Part shown: piece by piece, positions 7,042 to 15,137 of the stretch
How the letters are laid out: each line of letters starts with the position of its first letter
Position numbering within the stretch: position 1 is the stretch's first letter
Assembly: GCF_004349235.1 (NCBI RefSeq)
Contig: NZ_SMKY01000016.1
Span: 1 to 63,410 of the forward strand
Length of the DNA: 63,410 bases
Reading direction: 5' to 3'
From: Actinomadura darangshiensis
Lineage (GTDB): Bacteria > Actinomycetota > Actinomycetes > Streptosporangiales > Streptosporangiaceae
The notes under the pieces: generated by a model
The model's database searches: none
Seen by the model: only the letters and a program-made list of their open reading frames with translations
What the model was told of the DNA's origin: nothing
Position numbers and translations under genes: made by a program

Positions 7042-7773
7042 GTGCCATCCGCCGGTGAGGCCCGCTCCGGGAGCACGAAACGGCAGGCGGTCCGCCGGGA
7101 GCTGCTCGCGATGCTGGACGGGCTGGACGTCGGCGACGCCCTGCCGTCCGAGCGCCGGCTGGCCGCCGAACTCGGCGTGTCCAGGCCGACGCTGCGCCAG
7201 GCCATCGACGGCCTCGTCGCCGAGGGCCTGCTCGACCGGCGGCACGGGAGCGGCACCTACGTGGCCGAACCCCGGATCGCGGTGTCGCTGACCATGACCT
7301 CGTTCACCGAGGACATGATCAGGCGCGGGATGAAGCCGGGCGGCCGGGTGCTGTCGTTCCGCACCGAGGCCGCGGGGGCGCGGATCGGGCGGCGGCTGGC
7401 CCTGTCACCGGCCGAAGAGGTATTTACCATTCGCCGGCTCCGGCTGGCGGACGGGACCACCATGGCCATCGAGACCCTCTACCTGCCGCGCTCGCTGCTG
7501 CCGGGCCTGCGCCGCCACGACCTGGAGGGCGGGTCGTTCTACGACCTGCTGCGAGGCGGTGGCGTCGAGATCGCGTCGGGCACCGAGACGATCGAGCCGA
7601 CCGTCACCACCGCCGAGGAGGCCGCCGAGCTGGACGTGCCGGTGCACACGCCGGCGTTCCTGTTCGAGCGGGTCACCAAGGACGTGGACGGGCGGCCCCT
7701 GGAGTACGTCCGGTCCGTCTACCGCGGCGACCGGTACCGGCTGGAACTGGACCTTCGACCACCCACCCACTGA
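7042..7773 (+). CDS. GntR/HutC-family regulator with UTRA domain
   Basis: A 243-residue regulator. The N-terminal winged helix has LPSERRLAAELGVSRPTLRQ followed by LLDRRHGSGTYVAEP. The C-terminal UTRA ligand domain has EEVFTIRRLRLADG, MAIETLYLPRSLLPGL and a final YRGDRYRLELDL. HutC/UTRA proteins usually sense a phosphorylated sugar or amino sugar. GTG 7042 is chosen over GTG 7033 because AGGAGG (7028-7033) is correctly spaced only for the former. The gene leads the ascorbate-type PTS genes by 78 nt and has a DasR-like site over its promoter, so it is probably the repressor of the whole unit. A second, similar site lies inside this gene. Confidence 0.9.
   Translation: MPSAGEARSGSTKRQAVRRELLAMLDGLDVGDALPSERRLAAELGVSRPTLRQAIDGLVAEGLLDRRHGSGTYVAEPRIAVSLTMTSFTEDMIRRGMKPGGRVLSFRTEAAGARIGRRLALSPAEEVFTIRRLRLADGTTMAIETLYLPRSLLPGLRRHDLEGGSFYDLLRGGGVEIASGTETIEPTVTTAEEAAELDVPVHTPAFLFERVTKDVDGRPLEYVRSVYRGDRYRLELDLRPPTH
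7417..7435 (+). promoter_or_regulatory. Intragenic near copy of the GntR operator
   Basis: The 19 bases at 7417-7435 match 6968-6986 at 16 positions, sharing GGTATT, ACCA and TCGCC. The core GGTATTTACC is a GGTA/TACC palindrome. It is read in frame as the UTRA residues EVFTIR, using the codons GTA, TTT and ATT, which are rare in this GC-rich gene. That makes selection for a DNA site plausible. It could allow repressor looping or a downstream roadblock. Confidence 0.45.
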
Positions 7774-7851
7774 CCGCGCACGACCGTCCATCCGCGCTGA
7801 CGGGGGCGACAGCGCACGACCCATCCCCCGGAGATGTGAGGCGACTTCACC

Positions 7852-9285
7852 ATGGACGTCATCAAGGACATCCTCACGTTCCTGGCCGACAACGTGTTCG
7901 GCCAGGTCCCCATCCTCATCGGGCTCATCACCCTGATCGGGCTGATCCTCCAGCGCAAGCGGTTCGAGGACGTCTTCGCCGGCGCGCTGCGCGCCACGAT
8001 CGGCGTCGTCATCCTGTTCATCGGCGTGGAGGTCTTCACCGGCGGGCTGACGAGCTTCCAGACGGTGCTCGCCAGCGCGATGGGGACCACGCCGCCGAAG
8101 GCGGACAACACCCTCGCCGACTTCCTCACCGACCAGGGCGGGACGATCGCGCTCGTGATCACGGTCGCGTTCCTCGTCCACGTGCTGGTGGTGCGGCTCT
8201 TCCCGGCGGCCCGGTACCTGTACCTGACCGGGCACCTGATGTTCTGGATCAGCACCGTCACCGTCGCGTCGCTGGTGACGATCGCACCGGGCGCCGACCA
8301 GCTCACGCTCGTGCTGTGCGGGGCCGGGTTCGTCGCCGCGTACTGGACGCTCCAGCCGCTGTGGATGCGGCCGCTGATGCGCCGCGTCATGCCGGACGAC
8401 CGGTTCGGGTTCGCCCACACCAGCTCCCTCGCCTGCCTGATCACCGGGTACGCGGCCCGCCCGCTCGGCAGCCGGGACAAGCACGACACCGAGAAGCTGA
8501 AGCTGCCCCGCCAGCTGTCGTTCTTCAAGGACGTCAACGTCAGCACCGCGCTGATCATCACCGTGATCATGCTGATCGGGGTCGCCCTCGCCGACGACGG
8601 CGTGGTGGCCAAGGCCGCGGCCGAGATGGACGACAAACTGTCCCCGTGGGTGTGGGCGGTCCTGGTCGGCCTCCGGTTCGCGGGCGGCATCGCGATCCTG
8701 CTGTTCGGCGTGCGGATGTTCCTCGGCGAGATCGTCCCGGCGTTCAAGGGGTTCAGCGACCGCGTCATCCCCGGCACCCGCCCCGCGCTGGACGCGCCGA
8801 CCGTGTTCCCGGTCGCGCCGACCGCCGTCATGGTCGGGTTCGTCTCCTCCACCGCGGTGTTCCTGATCTGCCTGGGGGTGTTCGCCTGGCGGGACTGGTT
8901 CACCCTCGCCCCGCCCATGATCATGCTGTTCTTCGTGGGCGGCGCGGCGGCGCTGTTCGGCAACGTGGTGGCGGGCTGGCGCGGCGCCGTCCTCGGCGGC
9001 GTGATCTCCGGGCTGGTGCTCGCGGTCGGGCAGGCCGTCACCTGGGACCTGTACGAGAAGACCGCGCCCGAGCTGGCCACCCTCGCCGACCCCGACTGGT
9101 ACGCGATCGCGTGGCTGCTGAAGGCCGCGGACCCGGTCGTCGGCGGCAACTCGATCTGGCTCGTGCCCGCCGTCGCGATCGCCGCGATGATCGCCTCCCT
9201 GCTGCTGCTCGGCCGCGCCGAGAAGCGCAGGGCCGCGGTGGACGAGGACACGGCGCCCGACGGCAAGGCCGTCGCGAAGGCCTGA
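7852..9285 (+). CDS. Ascorbate-type PTS permease, EIIC component (SgaT/UlaA family)
   Basis: A 477-residue polytopic membrane protein with about ten to twelve hydrophobic segments, of the usual length for UlaA. Family features include the start DILTFLADNVFGQVPILIGL, GVVILFIGVEVFTGGL, the HTSSLACLITGY loop, and FPVAPTAVMVGFVSSTAVF. It moves a carbon substrate across the membrane while the partner EIIB phosphorylates it. UlaA homologues often use substrates other than ascorbate, and no ulaG, ulaD or ulaE homologue is nearby, so the substrate is open. The charged C-terminal tail is cytoplasmic. EIIB follows by 31 nt, then EIIA and an SIS protein, all co-directional under the GntR regulator. Confidence 0.9.
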   Translation: MDVIKDILTFLADNVFGQVPILIGLITLIGLILQRKRFEDVFAGALRATIGVVILFIGVEVFTGGLTSFQTVLASAMGTTPPKADNTLADFLTDQGGTIALVITVAFLVHVLVVRLFPAARYLYLTGHLMFWISTVTVASLVTIAPGADQLTLVLCGAGFVAAYWTLQPLWMRPLMRRVMPDDRFGFAHTSSLACLITGYAARPLGSRDKHDTEKLKLPRQLSFFKDVNVSTALIITVIMLIGVALADDGVVAKAAAEMDDKLSPWVWAVLVGLRFAGGIAILLFGVRMFLGEIVPAFKGFSDRVIPGTRPALDAPTVFPVAPTAVMVGFVSSTAVFLICLGVFAWRDWFTLAPPMIMLFFVGGAAALFGNVVAGWRGAVLGGVISGLVLAVGQAVTWDLYEKTAPELATLADPDWYAIAWLLKAADPVVGGNSIWLVPAVAIAAMIASLLLLGRAEKRRAAVDEDTAPDGKAVAKA

Positions 9286-9316
9286 ACCGACAACCGACGA
9301 AGAGAGAAGAACCGAC

Positions 9317-9619
9317 ATGGCACTGGACCGGCAACTGGAGATCCTCGCGGTCTGCGGCGTCGGCATGGGCTCCAGCCTGATGCTCAAGATGACCGCCGAG
9401 GACGCGCTGCGCTCGCTCGGCATCGAGGCGCGGGTGGAGAACACCGACGTGTCCACGGCGCGCGGGATGACGCCCGACGTGGTGATCGGCCAGGGCATGC
9501 ACACGAGCGAGATCGCCGACCTCGCGCCCGTGGTGATCACGATCAGCGACTTCCTGGACAAGGACGGCCTGGAGGCCCAGCTCAGGGAGCGCCTGACCGA
9601 GCAGGGCTGGCTTTCATGA
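9317..9619 (+). CDS. Ascorbate-type PTS EIIB component
   Basis: A 100-residue cytoplasmic phosphocarrier. The active-site loop AVCGVGMGSSLMLK has the phospho-cysteine at Cys13, as in UlaB/SgaB and lactose-type EIIB proteins. A Rossmann-like alternation follows (ARVENTDVSTARGMTPDVVIG, then APVVITISDF). It takes phosphate from the EIIA His and passes it to the sugar in EIIC. It has AGAGAAG upstream as ribosome-binding site, lies 31 nt after EIIC, and overlaps EIIA by ATGA, so translational coupling is likely. Length matches the family. Confidence 0.92.
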   Translation: MALDRQLEILAVCGVGMGSSLMLKMTAEDALRSLGIEARVENTDVSTARGMTPDVVIGQGMHTSEIADLAPVVITISDFLDKDGLEAQLRERLTEQGWLS

Positions 9620-10053
9620 CGGTCGTCACCGCTGCGGACGATGTCACCGCGGGCGACTGGCGGGAGGCCGTCCGCAAGGCGGCCTCCGCGCTGGTCGACG
9701 CGGGCGCGGCGGGCGGCGGCTACCCGGAGGCGTGCGTCCGGGTGGTGGAGGAGAACGGCCCGTACATCGTGCTGACGAAGGGGCTCGCGCTCGTCCATGC
9801 CCGTCCCGAGGAGGGCGGGTTGGCCGTCGGCGTCGCCGTCACGCGGCTGGCCGTGCCGGTCGAGTTCGGTCATCCCGACAACGACCCCGTCGACCTGCTG
9901 CTGGCGTTCTGCACGCCCGACCCGGACGCGCACGTCGGCACGCTGTCCCGGCTGGCACGCGCGCTGTCGGCCGGCCTCGCCGACCGGCTCCGCGCCGCGT
10001 CCGGCGGGAGCGACCTCGCCCGAGCCCTGAAGGAGGCCCTCGCAGATGACTGA
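9616..10053 (+). CDS. Ascorbate-type PTS EIIA component
   Basis: A 145-residue EIIA of the mannitol/fructose/UlaC fold. The active-site segment KGLALVHARPEEGG carries the phospho-acceptor His61, and VPVEFGHPDNDPVDLLLAF matches the second conserved UlaC block, with the supporting His and the DNDPVD signature. It receives phosphate from HPr. It starts by ATGA overlap with EIIB and ends in an 8-nt overlap with the SIS-domain gene, so all four are one translational unit. No EI or HPr gene lies in the window; these would be encoded elsewhere. Confidence 0.92.
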   Translation: MTVVTAADDVTAGDWREAVRKAASALVDAGAAGGGYPEACVRVVEENGPYIVLTKGLALVHARPEEGGLAVGVAVTRLAVPVEFGHPDNDPVDLLLAFCTPDPDAHVGTLSRLARALSAGLADRLRAASGGSDLARALKEALADD

Positions 10054-10861
10054 AGCGGCATCCTCTGGGGGCCGGCCCCCAGACCCCCGCAGTGCGGGAT
10101 CTCGCGCCGCCGGCGCGTCGCCGCGGTCGCCTGACCCGCCGCGGCTCCCCGACCGGGTGCGGGATCTGCTGGACGACCTCGACGCCGCCTCGGGCGGGGC
10201 GGCCGGTGACGCCGCCGCCCTGCTGCTGGGGGCGATCGAGGCCGACGGGATCGTGCACGTCGCCGGGGCGGGGCATTCCCTGGCGATGGTGTGCGAGACG
10301 TTCTACCGGGCGGGCGGGCTCGCCGCCGTCCGGCCGATCTGGGACCCGGCCGTGCTCCCGCTCGACGACGCGCTGCGCAGCACCCATGCCGAGCGGCAGG
10401 CCGGGCTCGGACGCGCCGTGGCCGGGAAGGCGGCGCCCGCCCCGCCCGACGTGGCGGTGGTGTTCTCCACCAGCGGCCGGAACCCTTATCCGGTGGAGGT
10501 CGCGGAGGAGTGCGCGGCGCGGGGCGTGCCGGTCATCGCGGTCACGTCGGCGCGCGCGTCGCGGGGCGCGGCGGCGCGGACCGACACGACCCTCGCCGAC
10601 CACGCGGCGATCGTGCTGGACACGTGCGTCCCGCCCGGCGACGTCCTGCATCCGGCGGACGCGCCGCGCACCGCGGCGGTCTCCACGGTCCTGGCCGCGT
10701 ACGCCTGGGCGCGGGTGCTCGCCGACCTCGACGACCTGGCGGCGGCGCGCGGCCTGGACCTGCCGCGCTGGACGAGCGCGAACGTCCCCGGCGGCGACGA
10801 GGTGAACGCCGCGCTGCTGGAGCGCTACCGGCACCGCGTCCCGGAGCTTGCGGGCGGCTAG
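10046..10861 (+). CDS. SIS-domain sugar-phosphate binding protein (UPF0309-like)
   Basis: A 271-residue protein. The first 35 residues are a Pro/Ser/Gly/Ala-rich tail. The SIS domain follows, with DGIVHVAGAGHSLAMVCETFYRAGG, the central VVFSTSGRNPYPVEVAEEC phosphate-sugar loop, VIAVTSARASRGA, and a C-terminal RYRHRVPEL. The GHS motif and FYRAGGL are typical of the UPF0309/phosphosugar-binding group, which acts on or binds sugar phosphates. By context it probably handles the phosphorylated product of the PTS; because SIS proteins are often amino-sugar isomerases or etherases, an amino sugar or its acidic relative is a fair guess. It is translationally coupled to EIIA. Confidence 0.82.
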   Translation: MTEAASSGGRPPDPRSAGSRAAGASPRSPDPPRLPDRVRDLLDDLDAASGGAAGDAAALLLGAIEADGIVHVAGAGHSLAMVCETFYRAGGLAAVRPIWDPAVLPLDDALRSTHAERQAGLGRAVAGKAAPAPPDVAVVFSTSGRNPYPVEVAEECAARGVPVIAVTSARASRGAAARTDTTLADHAAIVLDTCVPPGDVLHPADAPRTAAVSTVLAAYAWARVLADLDDLAAARGLDLPRWTSANVPGGDEVNAALLERYRHRVPELAGG

Positions 10862-10957
10862 GAACCGGGCGGCCCACCGCGGCGTTTCTCCTATGGGCTC
10901 AAGATCCCGCTGCCATGACATGATGCGGGGCTACATCGGACCTGAGCGAGGAGCGAG

Positions 10958-11215
10958 ATGACGACGAGACCGACCGAGGACGACCTGCTCTCCGTGTTCA
11001 CGCGCGCGGACCTCGGCGGCGACGAGAAGCTCGACCTGATGGAGTTCACGCTCGTCCTGGAGGCGCTGGGCCTGTCCTGGACGCGGGCCGAGACGCAGGA
11101 CCGGTTCGAGAAGGCCGACAGCAACCTCGACGGGTTCATCTCCTACGAGGAGTTCCGCGCCATACTGGACTCCCAGGGCTGGGCCGAGGGCCCGCTGCCG
11201 GGCGCCCGCGCCTAG
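10958..11215 (+). CDS. Small EF-hand calcium-binding protein
   Basis: An 85-residue soluble protein with two EF-hand loops. The second, residues 54-65 (DSNLDGFISYEE), is canonical, with Asp1, Asn3, Asp5, Gly6, Ile8 and Glu12. The first, residues 18-29 (DLGGDEKLDLME), has Glu12 but Gly at position 3 and Glu at position 6, so it may bind weakly or only support the pair. There is no signal peptide or membrane segment, so it probably acts as an intracellular calcium buffer or sensor; the target is unknown. ATG 10958 is preceded by GAGGAG. It stands alone between the PTS operon and a strong hairpin. Confidence 0.85.
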   Translation: MTTRPTEDDLLSVFTRADLGGDEKLDLMEFTLVLEALGLSWTRAETQDRFEKADSNLDGFISYEEFRAILDSQGWAEGPLPGARA

Positions 11216-11237
11216 CCGCACGCCTGACGTCACGCGC

Positions 11238-11269
11238 AAGGGCCCGCCGGAACGCTCCGGCGGGCCCTT
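11238..11269. terminator. Bidirectional hairpin between EF-hand gene and pgi
   Basis: A 14-bp stem, AAGGGCCCGCCGGA with TCCGGCGGGCCCTT, closes on an ACGC loop. The A's on one side and T's on the other make it act as a terminator in either direction. It lies 22 nt after the EF-hand stop and about 70 nt after the pgi stop, which faces it. Confidence 0.85.
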
Positions 11270-11270
11270 T

Positions 11271-11345
11271 GCCTGTGCTCAGACCGCCCGTGCTCGGACT
11301 GCCTGTGCTCGGACTGCCCGTGCTCAGGTCGCGTGCGCTCAGACC
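11271..11345. repeat. Five tandem copies of a 15-bp repeat at the end of pgi
   Basis: Five consecutive 15-bp units of the form GCCYGTGCTCRGACY start at 11271, 11286, 11301, 11316 and 11331. Units 1-3 differ from each other at one to three positions; units 4 and 5 are more diverged. The last unit contains the pgi stop codon (complement of 11339-11341), so the array begins at the gene end and fills the space to the terminator hairpin. Confidence 0.8.
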
Positions 11346-12985
11346 CGGCGGCCGCGCAGTTCGCGGTACCGGCGGACGAGCGCCGCGGTGGACGGGTCGG
11401 GCGCCTGCGAGGACGGCTCCTGCGAGGTGAGCGCGGGCGCCAGGTCCATCGCCATGACCTTGCCGAGCTCGACGCCCCACTGGTCGAAGGAGTCGATGCC
11501 CCAGACCGTCCCCTCGACGAACACGATGTGCTCGTAGAGCGCGACGAGCGACCCGAGCGCCTTCGGGGTCAGCCTCGGCGCGAGGATCGTGCTGGTCGGC
11601 CGGTTGCCCGGCATGACCTTGTGCGGGACGACCGCGGCGGGCGTCCCCTCGGCGGCGATCTCCTCGGCGGTCTTGCCGAACGCGAGCGCCGACGTCTGCG
11701 CGAGCATGTTCGCGGTGAGCAGGTCGTGCATGCCCGCCGGCCCGTCGACGGCGGGGTCCTCGAACGGCTCGGCGAACCCGATGAAGTCGGCGGGGACGAG
11801 CCGGGTGCCCTGGTGCAGCAGCTGGTAGAAGGCGTGCTGGCCGTTGGTTCCGGGCTCGCCCCAGAAGATCTCACCGGTCTGCGCGACGACGGGCGCGCCG
11901 TCGGCCCGCACCGACTTGCCGTTGGACTCCATCGTGAGCTGCTGGAGGTAGGCGGGGAACCGGGAAAGGCGCTGGCTGTAGGGAAGGACGGCCCTGGTCT
12001 GCGCACCGAAGAAGTCGGTGTACCAGACGCCGAGCAACCCCATCAGCACCGGCATGTTCGCCTCGAACGGCGCGCTGCGGAAGTGCTCGTCGATCTCGCG
12101 GAACCCGGCGAGCATCTCGCGGAACGCCTCGCCGCCGACCGCGATCATCAGGGACAGCCCGATGGCGCCGTCGAAGGAGTAGCGTCCGCCGACCCAGTCC
12201 CAGAACCCGAACATGTTGGCGGTGTCGATGCCGAACTCGGCGACCCGCTCGGCGTTGGTCGACACCGCGACGAAGTGCCGGGACACGGCCTTCCCGTCGC
12301 CGAGCCCGTCGATGAGCCACTGCCGCGCGACCTTGGCGTTGGTGAGCGTCTCCAGCGTCCCGAACGTCTTGGAGCTGATGACGAACAGCGTCTGCTCGGG
12401 GTCGAGCCCGGCGAGCTTGCCGAGGATGTCGGCCGGGTCGATGTTGGAGACGAAGCGGCAGGAGATCCCCGCGTCGGCGAAGTCGTGGAGGGCCTCGTAG
12501 GCCATCGCCGGGCCGAGGTCGGAGCCGCCGATGCCGATGTTCACGACGGTCGTGATGCGCTTGCCGGTGAAGCCGGTCCACTCCCCCGACCGGACGCGTC
12601 CGGCGAAGCCGGCCATCTTGTCCAGGACGGCGTGCACGTCTCCGGCGACGTCCTGCCCGTCCACCGTCAGCGCCTCGCCCGGCGGGAGCCGCAGCGCGGT
12701 GTGCAGGACGGCGCGGTCCTCGCTGACGTTGATGTGCTCCCCGGTGAACATCGCCTCGATCCGGCCGCGCAGCCCGGCCCGCTCGGCGAGGGCCGTCAGC
12801 AGCGTCAGGGTCTCGCCGGTGACGCGGTGCTTGGAGTAGTCCAGGTACAGGTCCCCCGCGGTCACGGTCATCCGGCCGGCGCGGTCCGGATCGTCCGCGA
12901 ACAGGTCGCGCAGGTGCCGCCCGGCGAGCACCGTCTGGTGCTCGGCCAGCGCGGACCACTCGGGCGACTCGGTGATATCAGCCAT
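11339..12985 (-). CDS. pgi: Glucose-6-phosphate isomerase
   Basis: A 548-residue enzyme of normal length that interconverts glucose-6-phosphate and fructose-6-phosphate in glycolysis and gluconeogenesis. It shows the phosphate-binding [52 protein letters not shown], the histidine-containing [19 protein letters not shown], and the C-terminal signature [15 protein letters not shown] with the catalytic lysine. ATG 12985 ([10 protein letters not shown]) is preferred, with GAGAGG just upstream; ATG 12997 (MREAMADI) is possible. It is a single gene, divergent from the thioesterase gene, and its 3' end runs into a tandem repeat and a terminator. Confidence 0.97.
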   Translation of the reverse strand: MADITESPEWSALAEHQTVLAGRHLRDLFADDPDRAGRMTVTAGDLYLDYSKHRVTGETLTLLTALAERAGLRGRIEAMFTGEHINVSEDRAVLHTALRLPPGEALTVDGQDVAGDVHAVLDKMAGFAGRVRSGEWTGFTGKRITTVVNIGIGGSDLGPAMAYEALHDFADAGISCRFVSNIDPADILGKLAGLDPEQTLFVISSKTFGTLETLTNAKVARQWLIDGLGDGKAVSRHFVAVSTNAERVAEFGIDTANMFGFWDWVGGRYSFDGAIGLSLMIAVGGEAFREMLAGFREIDEHFRSAPFEANMPVLMGLLGVWYTDFFGAQTRAVLPYSQRLSRFPAYLQQLTMESNGKSVRADGAPVVAQTGEIFWGEPGTNGQHAFYQLLHQGTRLVPADFIGFAEPFEDPAVDGPAGMHDLLTANMLAQTSALAFGKTAEEIAAEGTPAAVVPHKVMPGNRPTSTILAPRLTPKALGSLVALYEHIVFVEGTVWGIDSFDQWGVELGKVMAMDLAPALTSQEPSSQAPDPSTAALVRRYRELRGRRV

Positions 12986-13198
12986 TGCCTCTCTCATCTT
13001 CCTCGCCGGGCGAGGTCGTCTCCTCGCGGGGCGGGCGCCGCACGTCCCCCGTGCGCCCCGCCGCTTCCCCATCGGCGATCATAGGTCGACCGCGCGTGAC
13101 CGTATCAGGGGCGTCCCCGGCCGCGCAGCGATCCACCCCGGTTGCCCGGGCCCGCCGCGGCCGCGAGTAGGGTCTCCGCAGGCTGGAGGAGATACCGG

Positions 13199-14002
13199 AT
13201 GAACGCGCCGTACGACATCACGCGGATGTTCGACCTGACGCCGCTCGGCGAGGACTCCTTCACGGCCACCTCGCCCTCGGTGGGGCGGCCCCGGCTGTTC
13301 GGCGGCCAGGTCGCGGGGCAGAGCCTGCGCGCCGCGTGCCTGACGGCCGGCGGGCGCCCGCCGCACTCGCTGCACGCCTACTTCATCCGCCCTGGCACGC
13401 CGGACGAGCCGCTGGCCTTCGACGTGGCGCGTACCCGGGACGGCCGGTCGTTCTCGACCCGGCACGTGACCGCGAGCCAGGGCGGCAAGCCGATCCTGGA
13501 GCTGATCGCCTCGTTCCACGCCCCGGAGGACGGGTTCGACTGGCAGGCCGGCCCGCCGTCCGGGATGCCCGGCCCCGAGGGGCTGGCCGAGCCGGCGCTG
13601 CCGGCGTTCTTCAGGCATCCGGCCGGCTTCGACATCAGGGTCGTGAACCCGCCCGGCGAAGGCGAGTTCCCGATGCCGCACCCGTTCTGGATCAGGGCCT
13701 CCGCACCGGTCGGGGACGACCCGGCGCTGCACGCGTGCCTGCTCGCCTACCTGTCGGACATGGCGGTCGTCAGCAGCTCCCGCGCGCCCGGCTCCCCGAG
13801 GCGCCTCGCCACCGCCGTCACCCTGGACCACGCGATGTGGTTCCACCGGCCGCCCCGCGTGGACCAGTGGCTCCTGTACTCGGTGGACCCGGTGACGAAC
13901 CACGGCGCCCGCGGCCTGGCGCGCGGCACGCTCCACACCGTGGACGGGACGCTGCTGGCGTCCATCGCCCAGGAGGCCCTGCTGCGCCCCGCCACCCCCT
14001 GA
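13199..14002 (+). CDS. TesB-like acyl-CoA thioesterase
   Basis: A 267-residue double hot-dog thioesterase that hydrolyses acyl-CoA to free acid and CoA. The N-terminal hot dog has GRPRLFGGQVAGQSLRAA and SLHAYFIRPG. The C-terminal one has VTLDHAMWFHRPPRVDQWLLY, with the conserved Asp, and TLLASIAQEALLR, with the conserved Gln of the TesB triad. The usual Ser/Thr position falls in PVTNHGARG, where Thr is present. Length fits the shorter actinobacterial members. GGAGGAG lies 8 nt before ATG 13199. It stands alone, divergent from pgi, and looks like a housekeeping enzyme. Confidence 0.92.
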   Translation: MNAPYDITRMFDLTPLGEDSFTATSPSVGRPRLFGGQVAGQSLRAACLTAGGRPPHSLHAYFIRPGTPDEPLAFDVARTRDGRSFSTRHVTASQGGKPILELIASFHAPEDGFDWQAGPPSGMPGPEGLAEPALPAFFRHPAGFDIRVVNPPGEGEFPMPHPFWIRASAPVGDDPALHACLLAYLSDMAVVSSSRAPGSPRRLATAVTLDHAMWFHRPPRVDQWLLYSVDPVTNHGARGLARGTLHTVDGTLLASIAQEALLRPATP

Positions 14003-14056
14003 GCGCCGCGGAAAACCGGTAGGGGCGCCGCGCCCGCGGGGCTAAGGTCCCCGGAC

Positions 14057-15046
14057 ATGGGAGCCCGCGCGAATTTCGCACTGATCGACGAAGACGGCCT
14101 GCGGCTGCATTACTCCCACTGGGGTGCCGACCGGGTGTGCTCGGCGCTGGCCGCGGGTCCCGCGGCGGCCGGGCGCTTCATCGCCGCGCAGCATCGCTGC
14201 GACGACCCGGCCCGGGACTGGCTGAACGACGTCTGGGCCGAGGGCGGCGCGCTCGTCGACGAGACGACCCGGACCCTGTGGTTCTACGGCGGCCAGCTCC
14301 TGCTCGACCTCCCCTTCAAACGGGCCTTCCTGGCCCTCCTCGAGCTGACCTGGCCGGACTGGACGGTGCGGTGGGCCTACGACGGCGTCGGGGACCTCGC
14401 CGCGGCGGCCGGGATCGACCGGTCGGCGGTGCGAAGTCCCGACGCGGACGAGCGCGCGATGCCGCGCGAGTCGGATCCCTTGGTGGAGTGGCGCGTCCAT
14501 CTCCTCACCGTCCGCGCGGACGGTGAGACCACGGCCTACCCCCTGTCCGAGGAGGCCCACACCGCGTGGCAGGGCCCGGAACTGCTCGGCATGCTGCCCG
14601 CCGGAGGGCACCCGCGCCTGGATCTGGAGGAGATCCCCGTCAGCGGGCTGCACATGGACGTCGCCGCCCGGACCGCGGGTGTGTGGCTGGGGCACACCAG
14701 CAGGGGCCTGTTTCCGGAGGTGGCCGCGCTGTGGCCCGGATGGCGGGTGGAATTCTGGGAGGACCGGTACGAGGAGCAGCTGGCCCGCTGCGGCGGCGCG
14801 ATCACCGTGCCGGACATGGACCCGGCCGCCGCGCTGGAGGAGGTGCTCTCCCGGATCGCCCGCGAGCGCGGGCACGACCCGGTACCGGGGATGCTGGACC
14901 TCGTCCGCCGGCACGCCGGGGACGGCGAAGTGAGACTCAACCCGTACTTCACCGCGCACCACCAGGTCGACTCCACCGACGCCGAGTGGGAGACCGTCCT
15001 CCAAGCGGCCGCGAACCTGCGCGACCGCCTCGCCGCCGAGACCTGA
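14057..15046 (+). CDS. Conserved-looking hypothetical protein
   Basis: A 329-residue soluble protein I cannot assign. The N-terminal half reads like a display-type fold: NFALIDEDGLRLHYSHWGAD, DVWAEGGALVDETTRTLWFYGG and WPDWTVRWAYDGVGDLAAA. The C-terminal half has GLHMDVAARTAGVWLG and an acidic LDLVRRHAGDGEV region. There is no signal peptide, membrane span or known motif. The ordered pattern of Trp and Gly and normal codon use support a real gene. TAAGGT lies 8 nt upstream of the ATG with no Shine-Dalgarno, so it may be leaderless. It lies between the thioesterase and lactonase genes, which give no clear hint. Confidence 0.7.
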   Translation: MGARANFALIDEDGLRLHYSHWGADRVCSALAAGPAAAGRFIAAQHRCDDPARDWLNDVWAEGGALVDETTRTLWFYGGQLLLDLPFKRAFLALLELTWPDWTVRWAYDGVGDLAAAAGIDRSAVRSPDADERAMPRESDPLVEWRVHLLTVRADGETTAYPLSEEAHTAWQGPELLGMLPAGGHPRLDLEEIPVSGLHMDVAARTAGVWLGHTSRGLFPEVAALWPGWRVEFWEDRYEEQLARCGGAITVPDMDPAAALEEVLSRIARERGHDPVPGMLDLVRRHAGDGEVRLNPYFTAHHQVDSTDAEWETVLQAAANLRDRLAAET

Positions 15047-15137
15047 CGGGACGCGCCCCGGACGTGGTGAGGACCGGAGGTTAGGCTCGTTCTCGGCCGT
15101 CCACGGACGGGTGGATCGCGTTTCGGAGGGAGTCCCG

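Noticed and set aside
7405..9933. Very long open frame (842 codons) on the minus strand across the PTS genes
   Set aside because: It mirrors the plus-strand genes, which have clear family motifs. The frame is rich in His, Asp, Gln and Arg as expected for an antisense shadow of GC-rich coding DNA, and it has no ribosome-binding site.
11271..11345. Tandem repeat considered as a CRISPR array
   Set aside because: Units are directly adjacent 15-mers with no spacers and no cas genes are nearby.
11136..11480. Short minus-strand frame with a repeated STGSPSTG peptide at the end of pgi
   Set aside because: The peptide repeat simply reflects the 15-bp DNA repeat read out of the pgi frame; no start signal.
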